Of a DNA stretch of 9,707 nt, positions 1 through 6,770 are shown one piece after another; position 1 is the stretch's first letter, and every line of letters begins with the position of its first letter. Origin of the DNA: an uncultured Actinomycetes bacterium (lineage in GTDB: Bacteria > Actinomycetota > Thermoleophilia > Gaiellales > F1-60-MAGs149); assembly GCA_903960645.1 (NCBI GenBank), contig CAJCBN010000371.1, forward strand, positions 1-9,707, written 5' to 3'. The position numbers and the translations under genes are program-made. The notes beneath the pieces are model-generated. The model made no database searches and had not been told where the DNA came from. It worked only from the letters and a program-made list of their open reading frames with translations.

Positions 1-2
1 CG

Positions 3-1343
3 ACGATCTACGCAGAGCAGCTCGTCGCCGAGGGCGTGATGACGCCCGCCGAGGTCGAGGAGATGCGCGAGCGCGTCAGCGCCAAGCTGAAGCAGGCCCA
101 CGACGAGATCCGCCACATCACCACTGACGAGCTGATGCCGACCTTCTCGTCCCCGTCGCGCACCAACGTCGAGACCGGTGTCGCCGCCGCGCAGCTCGTG
201 CGCCTCACCGATGAGCTGCTGACGGTCCCGGAGGGCTTCCACGTCAACGAGAAGCTCAAGGCCGTGCTCGAGCGCCGCCGCACTGCCCTCGGCCCCGACG
301 GCGGCATCGAGTGGGGCCATGCGGAGGCGCTCGCCTACGCGACGCTGCTCGAGGAGGGCACCTCCATCCGCCTGACCGGCCAGGACGCGGAGCGCGGCAC
401 GTTCGCCCACCGGCACGCCGTCCTGCACGACGCGGACACCGGCGAGGAGTACACGCCGCTCGAGAACATCAGCGGCGCTCGCGCCGGCTTCGAGGTGCGC
501 AACGCGCCGCTGACGGAGACCGCGTGTCTTGGGTTCGAGTACGGCTACTCCACCACGCGCCCCGACGCCCTCGTGCTGTGGGAGGCGCAGTTCGGCGACT
601 TCGTCAACGTCGCGCAGGTCATCGTCGACCAGTTCATCATGAGCGGCCGCACCAAGTGGGGCGACGAGTCGCGCCTCACGCTCCTGCTCCCGCACGCCTA
701 CGAGGGCAGCGGGCCCGAGCACTCGTCCGCGCGCCTCGAGCGGTTCCTCAAGATGGCCGCCGAAGACAACTGCACGATCGCGTACCCGACGACCGCCGCG
801 CAGTGCTTCCACCTGCTGCGCCGCCAGGCGCTCGCGCCCGAGCGCCGGCCGCTGATCGTGATGACGCCGAAGTCGCTGCTGCGCCTGAAGGACGCCTCGT
901 CGAACATCGACGACCTGACGCACGGCTCCTTCCAGAAGATCATCGACGACCACGCCGTCGTCGATTTCCGCGACGACATCTCGCGCGTGATCGTCTGCAG
1001 CGGCAAGGTCTACTACGACCTCAAGCGCCATCCCGAGTACACCCCGGAGGACGGCACCGCGCTCATTCGCCTCGAGCAGCTCTACCCGTTCCCGACGGAG
1101 ACGCTGGCCCGTACGCTCGCCGGCTACCCGAACGTCGAGGAGCTCGTCTGGGTGCAGGAGGAGCCGGCCAACATGGGCGCGTGGCGCTCCATCCGGCATC
1201 GCCTCGAGATGGCGGCGCCGAGCATCCGTCTGCGCTACGCCGGCCGGCCGTGGCGGGCGAGCCCGTCCGAGGGCTACCCACCCGATCACAAGATCGAGCA
1301 GGAGCGCCTCGTGCGCGACGCGCTCGGACTCAACCACCGCTGA
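3..1343 (+). CDS. sucA: 2-oxoglutarate dehydrogenase/decarboxylase E1 component, C-terminal part (5' end outside window)
   Basis: This is the end of a thiamine-diphosphate enzyme that decarboxylates 2-oxoglutarate in the TCA cycle. The frame is open from base 3 and gives 446 residues, so the start lies upstream of the window. Family hallmarks seen (visible-residue numbering): GTFAHRH about 132-138, LGFEYGYS about 176-183, EAQFGDF about 194-200, a HAYEGSGPEHSSAR stretch about 231-244, IVMTPKSLLR about 285-294, and VQEEPANMGAW about 384-394 near the C-terminus. These belong to the transketolase-like pyrimidine-binding domain and the C-terminal OGDH domain. In many actinobacteria this protein (Kgd) carries an N-terminal fused succinyltransferase domain; that part is not visible, so SucA and Kgd architectures cannot be told apart. 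It ends in TGA 17 nt before glcD. No truncation or frameshift is seen in the visible part. Confidence 0.95.
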   Translation, partial: TIYAEQLVAEGVMTPAEVEEMRERVSAKLKQAHDEIRHITTDELMPTFSSPSRTNVETGVAAAQLVRLTDELLTVPEGFHVNEKLKAVLERRRTALGPDGGIEWGHAEALAYATLLEEGTSIRLTGQDAERGTFAHRHAVLHDADTGEEYTPLENISGARAGFEVRNAPLTETACLGFEYGYSTTRPDALVLWEAQFGDFVNVAQVIVDQFIMSGRTKWGDESRLTLLLPHAYEGSGPEHSSARLERFLKMAAEDNCTIAYPTTAAQCFHLLRRQALAPERRPLIVMTPKSLLRLKDASSNIDDLTHGSFQKIIDDHAVVDFRDDISRVIVCSGKVYYDLKRHPEYTPEDGTALIRLEQLYPFPTETLARTLAGYPNVEELVWVQEEPANMGAWRSIRHRLEMAAPSIRLRYAGRPWRASPSEGYPPDHKIEQERLVRDALGLNHR

Positions 1344-1348
1344 GCCGG

Positions 1349-1354
1349 TACCCT
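1349..1354 (+). promoter_or_regulatory. Putative -10 box of a leaderless glcD promoter
   Basis: TACCCT lies in the 17-nt gap after the E1 stop and is followed by exactly 6 nt before the glcD ATG at 1361. A TANNNT hexamer at this distance would put the transcription start at or next to the ATG, the usual layout of leaderless actinobacterial mRNAs. No purine-rich Shine-Dalgarno sequence stands at the right distance, which fits. A -35 match is weak (TCGGAC near 1324). The box is short and alone would be weak evidence; the same arrangement at 6314-6319 and 6765-6770 raises its weight. Confidence 0.5.
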
Positions 1355-1360
1355 GCCCGT

Positions 1361-2827
1361 ATGGCAGTGGCCGCCACGACGCCCGTCCTCGAGATCGCGG
1401 CGCTCGCGCGCGACATCGTCGGCCCCGATTGGGTCATCACCGACGGCGCCCAGCTGCGCGTCTACGAGTGCGACGGCCTCAAGAACCAGCGTGAGATCCC
1501 CGGCGCCGTGATCCTCCCCGGCTCGACCGACCAGGTCGCTGCGGTCGTGCGCCTCTGCCACGAGCGGGGCGTGCCCTTCGTGGCCCGCGGGGCCGGCTCC
1601 GGCCTGTCGGGCGGCGCCATGCCGACCGCCGCCGGCGTCGTGATCGGCCTGTCCCGCCTGCGCCAGGTGCTCGACCTCGACGTGCCAAACCAGCGCGTGC
1701 GCGTGCAGCCCGGTGTCACCAACCTCCACGTCAGCGAGGTCGCCGCGCCACACGGGCTCTACTACGCGCCCGATCCGTCCAGCCAGCAGGTCTGCACCAT
1801 CGGCGGCAACATCGCCGAGAACGCCGGCGGCGCGCACTGCCTCAAGTACGGCTTCACCACCAACCACGTGCTCGCCGCCACCGTCGTCCTGTCCGACGGC
1901 CGCGTGGTCGAGTTCGGCGGCGAGGCACCCGACGCGCCCGGCCTCGACCTGCTCGGCGTGCTGATCGGCAGCGAGGGCACCATCGCCGTGGTCACCGAGG
2001 CGCTGCTCAACCTGCTGCCGCGACCGCAGCACGTCGAGACGCTGGTGGCGATGTTCCCCTCGTCGGAGACCGCTGGCGCGGCCGTCTCCGCGATCATCGC
2101 CGAGGGCATCGTGCCGGCCGCGGTCGAGATGATGGACCGGCTCGCCATCGATGCCGCCAAGACGCAGACGCCGATCACCTGGGACACGGAGGCCGCGCTG
2201 ATCGTCGAGCTCGACGGCCCGCTGATCGAGGTGCAGTCGCAGTTCGAGGCGGTCACCGCGATCTGCGAGCGCTGCGGCGCCGACGCCGTCCGGGTGGCGG
2301 CGACCCCCGAGGAGCGCATGGAGATCTGGCGGGCCCGCAAGAGCGCCTTCGCCGCCGTCGGCGCGCTCGCGCCCGCGTACCTCGTGCAGGACGGCGTCAT
2401 CCCACGCACGCGCCTGCCGGAAGTGCTCAACGCCATCCGCGACCTCGCCGACGCGAACGGCGTGCGCGTTGCGAACGTCTTCCACGCCGGCGATGGCAAC
2501 CTCCACCCGCTCGTCCTCTACGACAACAAGGTCGAGGGCGAGCAGGACCGGGCCGAGCGGGTCGCCATTCGCATCGTCGAGCTGTGCGTCGAGTTCGGCG
2601 GCTCGATCACGGGCGAGCACGGGGTCGGCGTGGAGAAGGTCTGCTCGATGCCGAAGATGTTCAGCGGCGACGATCTGACCGCCTTCGCCCGCGTCCGCGC
2701 GGCGTTCGACCCCGATGGTCTGTGCAACCCCGACAAGCTGCTGCCGACCCCGCGCCTGTGCGGCGAGGTGCCCGGCTTCCACCACACGCACGCCGTCGAA
2801 GCCGCCGGGCTCGGGGAGCGCATGTAG
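1361..2827 (+). CDS. glcD: Glycolate oxidase FAD-linked subunit GlcD
   Basis: Catalytic flavoprotein subunit that oxidises glycolate (often also D-lactate or other 2-hydroxy acids) to the 2-oxo acid. The 488 residues match the usual length of about 500. The N-terminal FAD-binding domain (FAD_binding_4, PCMH type) shows ILPGSTDQV about 51-59, the FAD loop ARGAGSGLSGGA about 75-86, IGGNIAENAGGAH about 147-159 and LIGSEGTI about 201-208. The C-terminal FAD-oxidase domain shows FHAGDGNLHP about 374-383 and GSITGEHGVG about 414-423, the family's metal/substrate-site signatures. I chose the ATG at 1361 because the fold begins right after it and a TANNNT box precedes it by 6 nt; the open frame runs further upstream only as a shadow of the E1 gene. 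D-lactate dehydrogenase is an alternative reading of GlcD alone, but glcE and glcF next to it make glycolate oxidase much more likely. Confidence 0.93.
   Translation: MAVAATTPVLEIAALARDIVGPDWVITDGAQLRVYECDGLKNQREIPGAVILPGSTDQVAAVVRLCHERGVPFVARGAGSGLSGGAMPTAAGVVIGLSRLRQVLDLDVPNQRVRVQPGVTNLHVSEVAAPHGLYYAPDPSSQQVCTIGGNIAENAGGAHCLKYGFTTNHVLAATVVLSDGRVVEFGGEAPDAPGLDLLGVLIGSEGTIAVVTEALLNLLPRPQHVETLVAMFPSSETAGAAVSAIIAEGIVPAAVEMMDRLAIDAAKTQTPITWDTEAALIVELDGPLIEVQSQFEAVTAICERCGADAVRVAATPEERMEIWRARKSAFAAVGALAPAYLVQDGVIPRTRLPEVLNAIRDLADANGVRVANVFHAGDGNLHPLVLYDNKVEGEQDRAERVAIRIVELCVEFGGSITGEHGVGVEKVCSMPKMFSGDDLTAFARVRAAFDPDGLCNPDKLLPTPRLCGEVPGFHHTHAVEAAGLGERM
2813..2818 (+). promoter_or_regulatory. Shine-Dalgarno sequence of glcE
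   Basis: GGGGAG ends 8 nt before the GTG at 2827. It sits inside the last codons of glcD and decides the glcE start: no ATG in this frame is near, and the protein family begins right after this GTG. It is the clearest ribosome-binding site in the window. Confidence 0.65.
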
Positions 2828-3987
2828 TGGCTGGACTCGCGGAGATCCTCGGCGCCGACCGGCTGTCCGAGGAGCACGACACCCCGGTCGTCACCCCGCG
2901 TGACCAGGCCGAGGTTGCCGAGCTGCTCACCGCCGCCACCCGCGACGGGCTGGCCCTGACGATCCGGGGCGGCGGCACGAAGCGCAACTGGCGCGCCGCT
3001 CCCGCGCGCTGCGACGCGATCCTGTCGACCGCTGCGCTGGCGGGCATCGTCGATCACCAGCCCGGGGACATGACGCTCGTCGTCCGCGGGGGCACGCCGC
3101 TCGTGGACGCTCAGGCCGCCGTCACCGGTGCCGCCGGGCACCGCCAGCGGCTGATGCTCGAGCCGGTCGGCGGCCCCGCCGCCACGCTCGGCGGCATCCT
3201 CTCGACTCGCGCTGCCGGCCCGCTCCGCCACCGCTACGGCACGCCGCGCGACATCGTGATCGGTGCCCGCTACGTGACTGGCGACGGCCTCGCCGCCAAG
3301 ACGGGCGGCACGGTCGTCAAGAACGTCGCCGGCTACGACGTCGCGAAGCTGCTGATCGGCGCGCACGGCTCCCTCGGCGTCATCACGGAGATCGCCGTCA
3401 AGCTCCATCCGGTGCCCGACGTTGAGCGCATGCTGGTGCTGCGCTCGACGGACAGCGCCGCAGTGGCGCGCTTCGTGCTGGCGCTGAGCACGGCACCGGT
3501 GACGCCGACGCTGGTCGAGGTCCACTGGCCCGACGGCGTCGTCGCCGTCCGCATCGCGAGCACCGCGGCCGGCGCCGACGCTCAGATCGCCCTGCTGCGC
3601 GGCCTCGCGCCCCTCGACGAGGTCGACGCCGCTGCCGGCGAGGCGCTGCTCGCCAACCAGCTCGCGCTGCCCTTCGCCGGCACCGGCTCCGTCTTCGGCG
3701 TCGGTGTCCGCCCCACGGACCTCGCGCCGCTCCTCGATGCTGTTGCCCTCGTCGGCGGGACCTTCGCGGGGCGTGCCGCCCTCGTGGCGGGCGACGTCCT
3801 CCTGCCCGATGAAGACCCCGACCGCAGCAGCCGGCTGATCGCCGCGGTCCGCGGCCTCGGCGGCACGGTGCAGGCGCGCCGCGGTGCCGACGCGCACCGG
3901 CTGGCCGCAGCCGCCCACGCGCCGGGCATCGCCGAGCTCGAAGCGGCGATGCGCGAGCAGCTCGATCCCGCCGGGGTCCTCGCATGA
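2827..3987 (+). CDS. glcE: Glycolate oxidase subunit GlcE (FAD-binding)
   Basis: Second flavin-domain subunit of the glycolate oxidase complex; in Escherichia coli GlcD, GlcE and GlcF are all required for activity. It begins with GTG at 2827, whose first base is the last base of the glcD TAG stop, so the genes overlap by 1 nt. The 386 residues compare with about 350 in E. coli. Motifs: VVTPRDQAEV about 21-30 (FAD_binding_4 entry), LTIRGGGTKRNW about 44-55, the LGGILSTRAAG loop about 121-131, RYGTPRDIVIG about 136-146, and KNVAGYDVAKLL followed by GAHGSLGVITE about 165-188. This matches the GlcE form with a short C-terminal part rather than the full GlcD C-terminal domain. It ends LDPAGVLA, the family's usual terminus. 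The next start, ATG of glcF, overlaps its TGA by 4 nt. Confidence 0.92.
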   Translation: MAGLAEILGADRLSEEHDTPVVTPRDQAEVAELLTAATRDGLALTIRGGGTKRNWRAAPARCDAILSTAALAGIVDHQPGDMTLVVRGGTPLVDAQAAVTGAAGHRQRLMLEPVGGPAATLGGILSTRAAGPLRHRYGTPRDIVIGARYVTGDGLAAKTGGTVVKNVAGYDVAKLLIGAHGSLGVITEIAVKLHPVPDVERMLVLRSTDSAAVARFVLALSTAPVTPTLVEVHWPDGVVAVRIASTAAGADAQIALLRGLAPLDEVDAAAGEALLANQLALPFAGTGSVFGVGVRPTDLAPLLDAVALVGGTFAGRAALVAGDVLLPDEDPDRSSRLIAAVRGLGGTVQARRGADAHRLAAAAHAPGIAELEAAMREQLDPAGVLA

Positions 3988-5396
3988 GCCTCCCCATCAC
4001 GCACGTGCCGCCGCGACCCTCCGCGGGCACACCGAAGGGCGCCGCCGACACCACCGCCTTCGCCGCCGGTACGGGGCCGGAGCGGCTGCTCCTCGACGAC
4101 TGCGTGCACTGCGGCTTCTGCCTGCCGACCTGTCCGACCTACGTCCTGTGGGGCGAGGAGATGGATTCGCCGCGCGGGCGCATCCTGCTGATGGACCTCG
4201 CCGAGCAGGGCGAGATCGGCCTCGACGCGACCACGGTGCGCCACTGGGATTCCTGTCTCGGCTGCATGGCGTGCGTCACCAGCTGCCCGTCGGGCGTCCA
4301 GTACGACCGGTTGATCGAGGAGACGCGGGCGCAGGTCGAGGAGCGCTTCGAGCGCGCGCCCGCCGATCGGCGCCTGCGCGACGCGCTGTTCGCCGTGCTG
4401 CCCCACCACCGCCGCATGAGCGCGGTCGCCGCCCCGCTCCTGCCGTACCGCGCCTCTGGCGCGCAGCGACTGCTGCGCCGCTCCCGGGTCTACGCCGCGC
4501 TGCCGGAGCGCATCCGCCGGTTCGAGGCGCTCTCCCCGATCGTCACGTGGGCGGCGCTGCGCGAGCAGGCACCCGTGCACGCACTCCCGGCCTCGCCGCC
4601 GAAGCTGAAGGTCGCCCTGCTCACGGGCTGCGTCCAGCGCGCCATCTTCGGCGACGTCAACGCCGCCACCGTGCGGGTGCTGACCGCGCACGGCTGCGAG
4701 GTCGTCGCGCCGCGGGCCCAGGGCTGCTGCGGTGCGCTTGAGCTCCATGCCGGGCGTGCGGCGTCCGCCAAGAGTCGTGCCCAGACGCTGATAGACGTCC
4801 TCGACGACCCCACCGTCGCCTACGTCGTCGTCAACAGCGCGGGCTGCGGCTCGACCCTCAAGGAGTACGGCGCCATCTTCGCCGACGATGCGCGCTGGGC
4901 CGAGCGGGCGGCCGCGTTCGCCGCCAAGGTGCGCGACGTCCACGAGGTGCTGGCCGAATTGGAGCCGCCTGCCACCCTGCGGCCGCTCGAGCTGGACGTC
5001 GCGTACCACGACGCCTGCCACCTCGCGCACGCGCAGGGCATCACGGCCGAGCCACGCGACGTGCTGCGGCGCATTCCCGGTCTGGTCGTCCGCGAGATCC
5101 CCGAGGCCGCGATCTGCTGCGGCTCGGCTGGCATCTACAACCTGATCAACCCCGTGCCGGCGGCTGAGCTGGGACGGCGCAAGGCCGCCAACGTCCGCAG
5201 CGTCGCGCCCGACGCCCTCGCCGCCGCCAACCCCGGCTGCCTGCTCCAGATCTCCGCGAACCTCGGCGCCGAGGGTGAGCCGATCCCGACGTTCCACCCC
5301 ATCGAGCTGATCGACGCCTCGCTGCGCGGCGAGGATGTCCGCAGCCTGCTCGAGCGCCGCCGCGAGCTGCTGCGCAGCGCCGGTACCGGTGCATGA
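3984..5396 (+). CDS. glcF: Glycolate oxidase iron-sulfur subunit GlcF
   Basis: Electron-transfer subunit that takes electrons from the GlcD/GlcE flavins towards the respiratory chain. Two ferredoxin-type [4Fe-4S] motifs are complete: C40-x2-C43-x2-C46-x3-C50-P and C91-x2-C94-x2-C97-x3-C101-P. Two CCG domains follow, with C216, C248-C249 (GCCG) and C288 in the first and C345 (DACH), C378-C379 (ICCGSAG) and C419 (NPGC) in the second, as in heterodisulfide-reductase-like subunits. The 470 residues exceed the E. coli length of about 407; part of the excess is a proline/alanine-rich N-terminus of about 39 residues before the first cysteine. The ATG at 3984 overlaps the glcE stop as ATGA, which implies translational coupling; a later start would remove only this extension. 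The last 4 nt overlap the next gene. Confidence 0.94.
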   Translation: MSLPITHVPPRPSAGTPKGAADTTAFAAGTGPERLLLDDCVHCGFCLPTCPTYVLWGEEMDSPRGRILLMDLAEQGEIGLDATTVRHWDSCLGCMACVTSCPSGVQYDRLIEETRAQVEERFERAPADRRLRDALFAVLPHHRRMSAVAAPLLPYRASGAQRLLRRSRVYAALPERIRRFEALSPIVTWAALREQAPVHALPASPPKLKVALLTGCVQRAIFGDVNAATVRVLTAHGCEVVAPRAQGCCGALELHAGRAASAKSRAQTLIDVLDDPTVAYVVVNSAGCGSTLKEYGAIFADDARWAERAAAFAAKVRDVHEVLAELEPPATLRPLELDVAYHDACHLAHAQGITAEPRDVLRRIPGLVVREIPEAAICCGSAGIYNLINPVPAAELGRRKAANVRSVAPDALAAANPGCLLQISANLGAEGEPIPTFHPIELIDASLRGEDVRSLLERRRELLRSAGTGA

Positions 5397-5818
5397 TCTG
5401 GGTCCTCGCGGTCCAGGCGTTCGCAACGCTGTTCATGGTCGGCGTCATCTGGATGTGCCAGCTCGCGCACTACCCGCTGCTCAGCGACGTCGGCGCTTCG
5501 CTGCCCCGGTATCAGGCCCGCAACGTGCGGCTCACAACGCGCGTCGTCGGGCTCCCGATGATCGCCGAGGCGCTGTGTGCGGTCGCCTTGCTGATCTGGC
5601 TGCCCGGCGGCCTGCCGATGTGGTCGGTCTGGCTCGGCTTCGCCTTGGTGCTGGTGGTCTGGATCGCAACGATGGCGTTCTCCGTGCCGATGCACGAGCG
5701 CCTCGGGCAGGGGCCCGATGAGGCAGCGCTCCGCCGTCTCGTGCGCACCAACTGGATCCGCACGCTGGCGTGGACCGCACGCGGCGTGCTCGTCCTCTGG
5801 ATGCTGGTCGCGGTCTAG
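5393..5818 (+). CDS. Uncharacterised four-helix membrane protein coupled to glcF
   Basis: 141 residues with about four hydrophobic segments (about 3-22, 53-71, 77-98 and 122-140). Conserved-looking polar points lie at the helix ends: QLAHYPLL about 23-30 with H26, VPMHERLGQG about 98-107 with H101, and TNWIRTLAWTAR about 119-130. I do not recognise the function. The pattern resembles small four-helix membrane families of the DUF1772 kind, from memory and not a domain call. The ATG at 5393 overlaps the glcF stop (ATGA), so it is probably co-translated as the fourth gene of the glycolate oxidase operon. A membrane anchor or quinone-side partner for GlcDEF is possible from context; a transporter is less likely at this size. 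Its TAG stop overlaps the TAG of the convergent gene by 4 nt. Confidence 0.8.
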   Translation: MIWVLAVQAFATLFMVGVIWMCQLAHYPLLSDVGASLPRYQARNVRLTTRVVGLPMIAEALCAVALLIWLPGGLPMWSVWLGFALVLVVWIATMAFSVPMHERLGQGPDEAALRRLVRTNWIRTLAWTARGVLVLWMLVAV

Positions 5819-6306
5819 CGCGGCAGGCGCAGCACGCGGATCGGCCCGGTGCGCATGCCGTACTGGTTGACCGGCTGGCCGACAATCACGCCGTTCATCT
5901 CCTCGAAGCGCCGCACCCACACCGCGATCGGCAGGTAGGACGCGCCGATCGCGAGGAACATCAGTGCCGCGAGGCCGCGGTACGGCTCGCCGCCGGGTAC
6001 CAGGGCGAGCACCAGGAGCAGGACGATGGCGATTCCCGCGGGCCCGAGGCAGCGCCCGACCGTCTGGCTCGGCGCGGCGAACAGCACGCCGACAGCGGGT
6101 TCGGCGCGCTTCAGCGCGCCGTGGATCGCCAGCACGCTGGCCACGCCAAGGGCGAGTGCCACGACAATCGCAAGACCACTCGCCTGCCACCAGCCGAACA
6201 ACGGCGCACCGCCGACGAGGATCAACGCGAGCACGTTCAGGAATCCGAGAAGGGCCCAGGCACCGCCGTTGAAGGCTTGGAGCAATGCGAGCTGGGAAAG
6301 CGCCAC
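5815..6306 (-). CDS. Uncharacterised four-helix membrane protein
   Basis: 163 residues, function not recognised. Four hydrophobic segments are visible (about 13-32, 42-63, 88-104 and 111-131), followed by a polar C-terminal tail of about 30 residues (RRFEEMNGVIVGQ, then NQYGMRTGPIRVLRLPR). The tail is probably cytoplasmic given the arginines next to the last helix. I chose GTG at 6306: TAGGGT lies 7 nt upstream as a leaderless -10 box, and the overlapping GGATAGG could alternatively serve as a Shine-Dalgarno sequence. GTG at 6315 is the other possible start and adds three residues. The frame stays open to 6786, but that part has a Cys/Arg/Trp-rich composition unlike a protein. The gene ends convergently with the glc operon and starts divergently from the ABC operon, so it stands alone on this strand. 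Confidence 0.7.
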   Translation of the reverse strand: MALSQLALLQAFNGGAWALLGFLNVLALILVGGAPLFGWWQASGLAIVVALALGVASVLAIHGALKRAEPAVGVLFAAPSQTVGRCLGPAGIAIVLLLVLALVPGGEPYRGLAALMFLAIGASYLPIAVWVRRFEEMNGVIVGQPVNQYGMRTGPIRVLRLPR

Positions 6307-6313
6307 TGGCCAC

Positions 6314-6319
6314 ACCCTA
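6314..6319 (-). promoter_or_regulatory. Putative -10 box of a leaderless promoter for the minus-strand membrane protein
   Basis: On the minus strand TAGGGT is followed by 7 nt and then the GTG at 6306. This is nearly the same geometry as at glcD and the ABC operon. A -35 match is weak; TTCGAA at 6335-6340 lies only 15 nt upstream. The same bases could instead act as a Shine-Dalgarno sequence (GGATAGG). Confidence 0.4.
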
Positions 6320-6470
6320 TCCGACGCGACCGGTTTCGAACCGCGCCTCGTCGATCTCGCGCGCCGCGGCGTCGCCGATCGACGGCAAAACCGAGTACCC
6401 GCATCGACACGACGGACGCCCACCGGCTGCGGGGCGTTGGGCGGTACGGCCTGCGCCACCGCCACGCCCT

Positions 6471-6500
6471 GGACAAAATGGGCCCGGGCCCACCTTGTCC
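6471..6500. repeat. 30-bp imperfect palindrome, copy A
   Basis: Outer arms GGACAA and TTGTCC pair over 6 bp. Three unpaired or partly paired bases follow on each side (AAT and ACC, of which the inner T-A pair matches), and the centre GGGCCCGGGCCC is a perfect 12-bp palindrome. Aligned with copy B at 6672-6701, 25 of 30 bases are identical. It lies 165 bp upstream of the minus-strand GTG and about 277 bp upstream of the ABC ATG. It has no T tract and no gene reading into it, so a terminator role is unlikely. A dispersed palindromic repeat or an operator are the main readings. Confidence 0.8.
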
Positions 6501-6671
6501 AAGCCAACCAGTGCCGCAAATCGTGCCTACCGTGCCCGCACTGCGCCCAACGCGCAATGGCGCGAACGCTTGCGCACACGTGCGCGTCGACAATGCGCCG
6601 ACCAGCGCACCGGCCGTCACACCCTTTGCACGCATCGCGCGCGCGACGCGCGGGCTGTGCCAACTCTGGCC

Positions 6672-6701
6672 TGACACCACGGGCCCGGGCCCACCGTGTC
6701 C
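6672..6701. repeat. 30-bp imperfect palindrome, copy B
   Basis: It has the same design as copy A: arms GACAC and GTGTC, three-base spacers CAC and ACC, and the same central GGGCCCGGGCCC. The outermost base pair is lost (T6672 against C6701). The base at the sixth position changed from A to C relative to copy A, and its partner changed from T to G, so the pair is kept. In both copies the right half fits a perfect palindrome ending ACC-N-TGTCC, while the left half has drifted. It ends 75 bp before the ABC ATG. Confidence 0.8.
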
Positions 6702-6724
6702 TGCCGCGCGCTTGCGCGCGGCAG
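6701..6724. repeat. Perfect inverted repeat directly adjoining palindrome copy B
   Basis: CTGCCGCGCGC and GCGCGCGGCAG are perfectly complementary 11-base arms separated by TT. A hairpin or cruciform would form with a few central bases as its loop. It abuts copy B (the shared base is 6701) and sits just upstream of the putative ABC promoter. Its centre, 6705-6716, is also perfectly complementary to 6751-6762 in the promoter spacer. Confidence 0.75.
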
Positions 6725-6738
6725 GTGCGCGCCGTGTG

Positions 6739-6770
6739 CTGACAGCCACCCGCAAGCGCGCGCCTAGACT
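6739..6770 (+). promoter_or_regulatory. Putative leaderless promoter of the ABC exporter operon
   Basis: TAGACT at 6765-6770 is a good TANNNT -10 box and is followed by 6 nt before the ATG at 6777, which predicts transcription starting at or beside the A of the start codon. CTGACA at 6739-6744 resembles a -35 box, but the 20-nt spacer is longer than the usual 17-19. There is no Shine-Dalgarno sequence: the 6 nt before the ATG are GCGCGC. The spacer carries CGCAAGCGCGCG (6751-6762), an inverted copy of 6705-6716, which makes it a possible operator. Confidence 0.55.

Noticed and set aside
311..1360. Upstream continuation of the glcD frame, giving an 838-residue open frame
   Set aside because: The part before 1361 is an Arg/Pro/Ala-rich translation overlapping the real E1 gene in another frame. 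The GlcD fold begins at the ATG at 1361.
3582..5426. Long minus-strand open frame of 614 residues opposite glcE and glcF
   Set aside because: It is antisense to two genes with full family motifs. Long shadow frames are expected at this GC content, and its composition is repetitive Arg/Gly/Ala.
6331..6343. CGGTT-TCG-AACCG, resembling a tRNA T-arm
   Set aside because: No acceptor stem, anticodon arm or D-arm can be placed around it. It is a short 5-bp inverted repeat with a 3-nt loop.
6471..6500. Palindrome A as an intrinsic terminator
   Set aside because: There is no T tract on either strand, and both flanking genes point away from it, so no transcript needs to end here.
6636..6645. (CG)5 run as a Z-DNA or recombination site
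   Set aside because: It is only 10 bp long, and such runs are expected in this base composition. Nothing else marks it.
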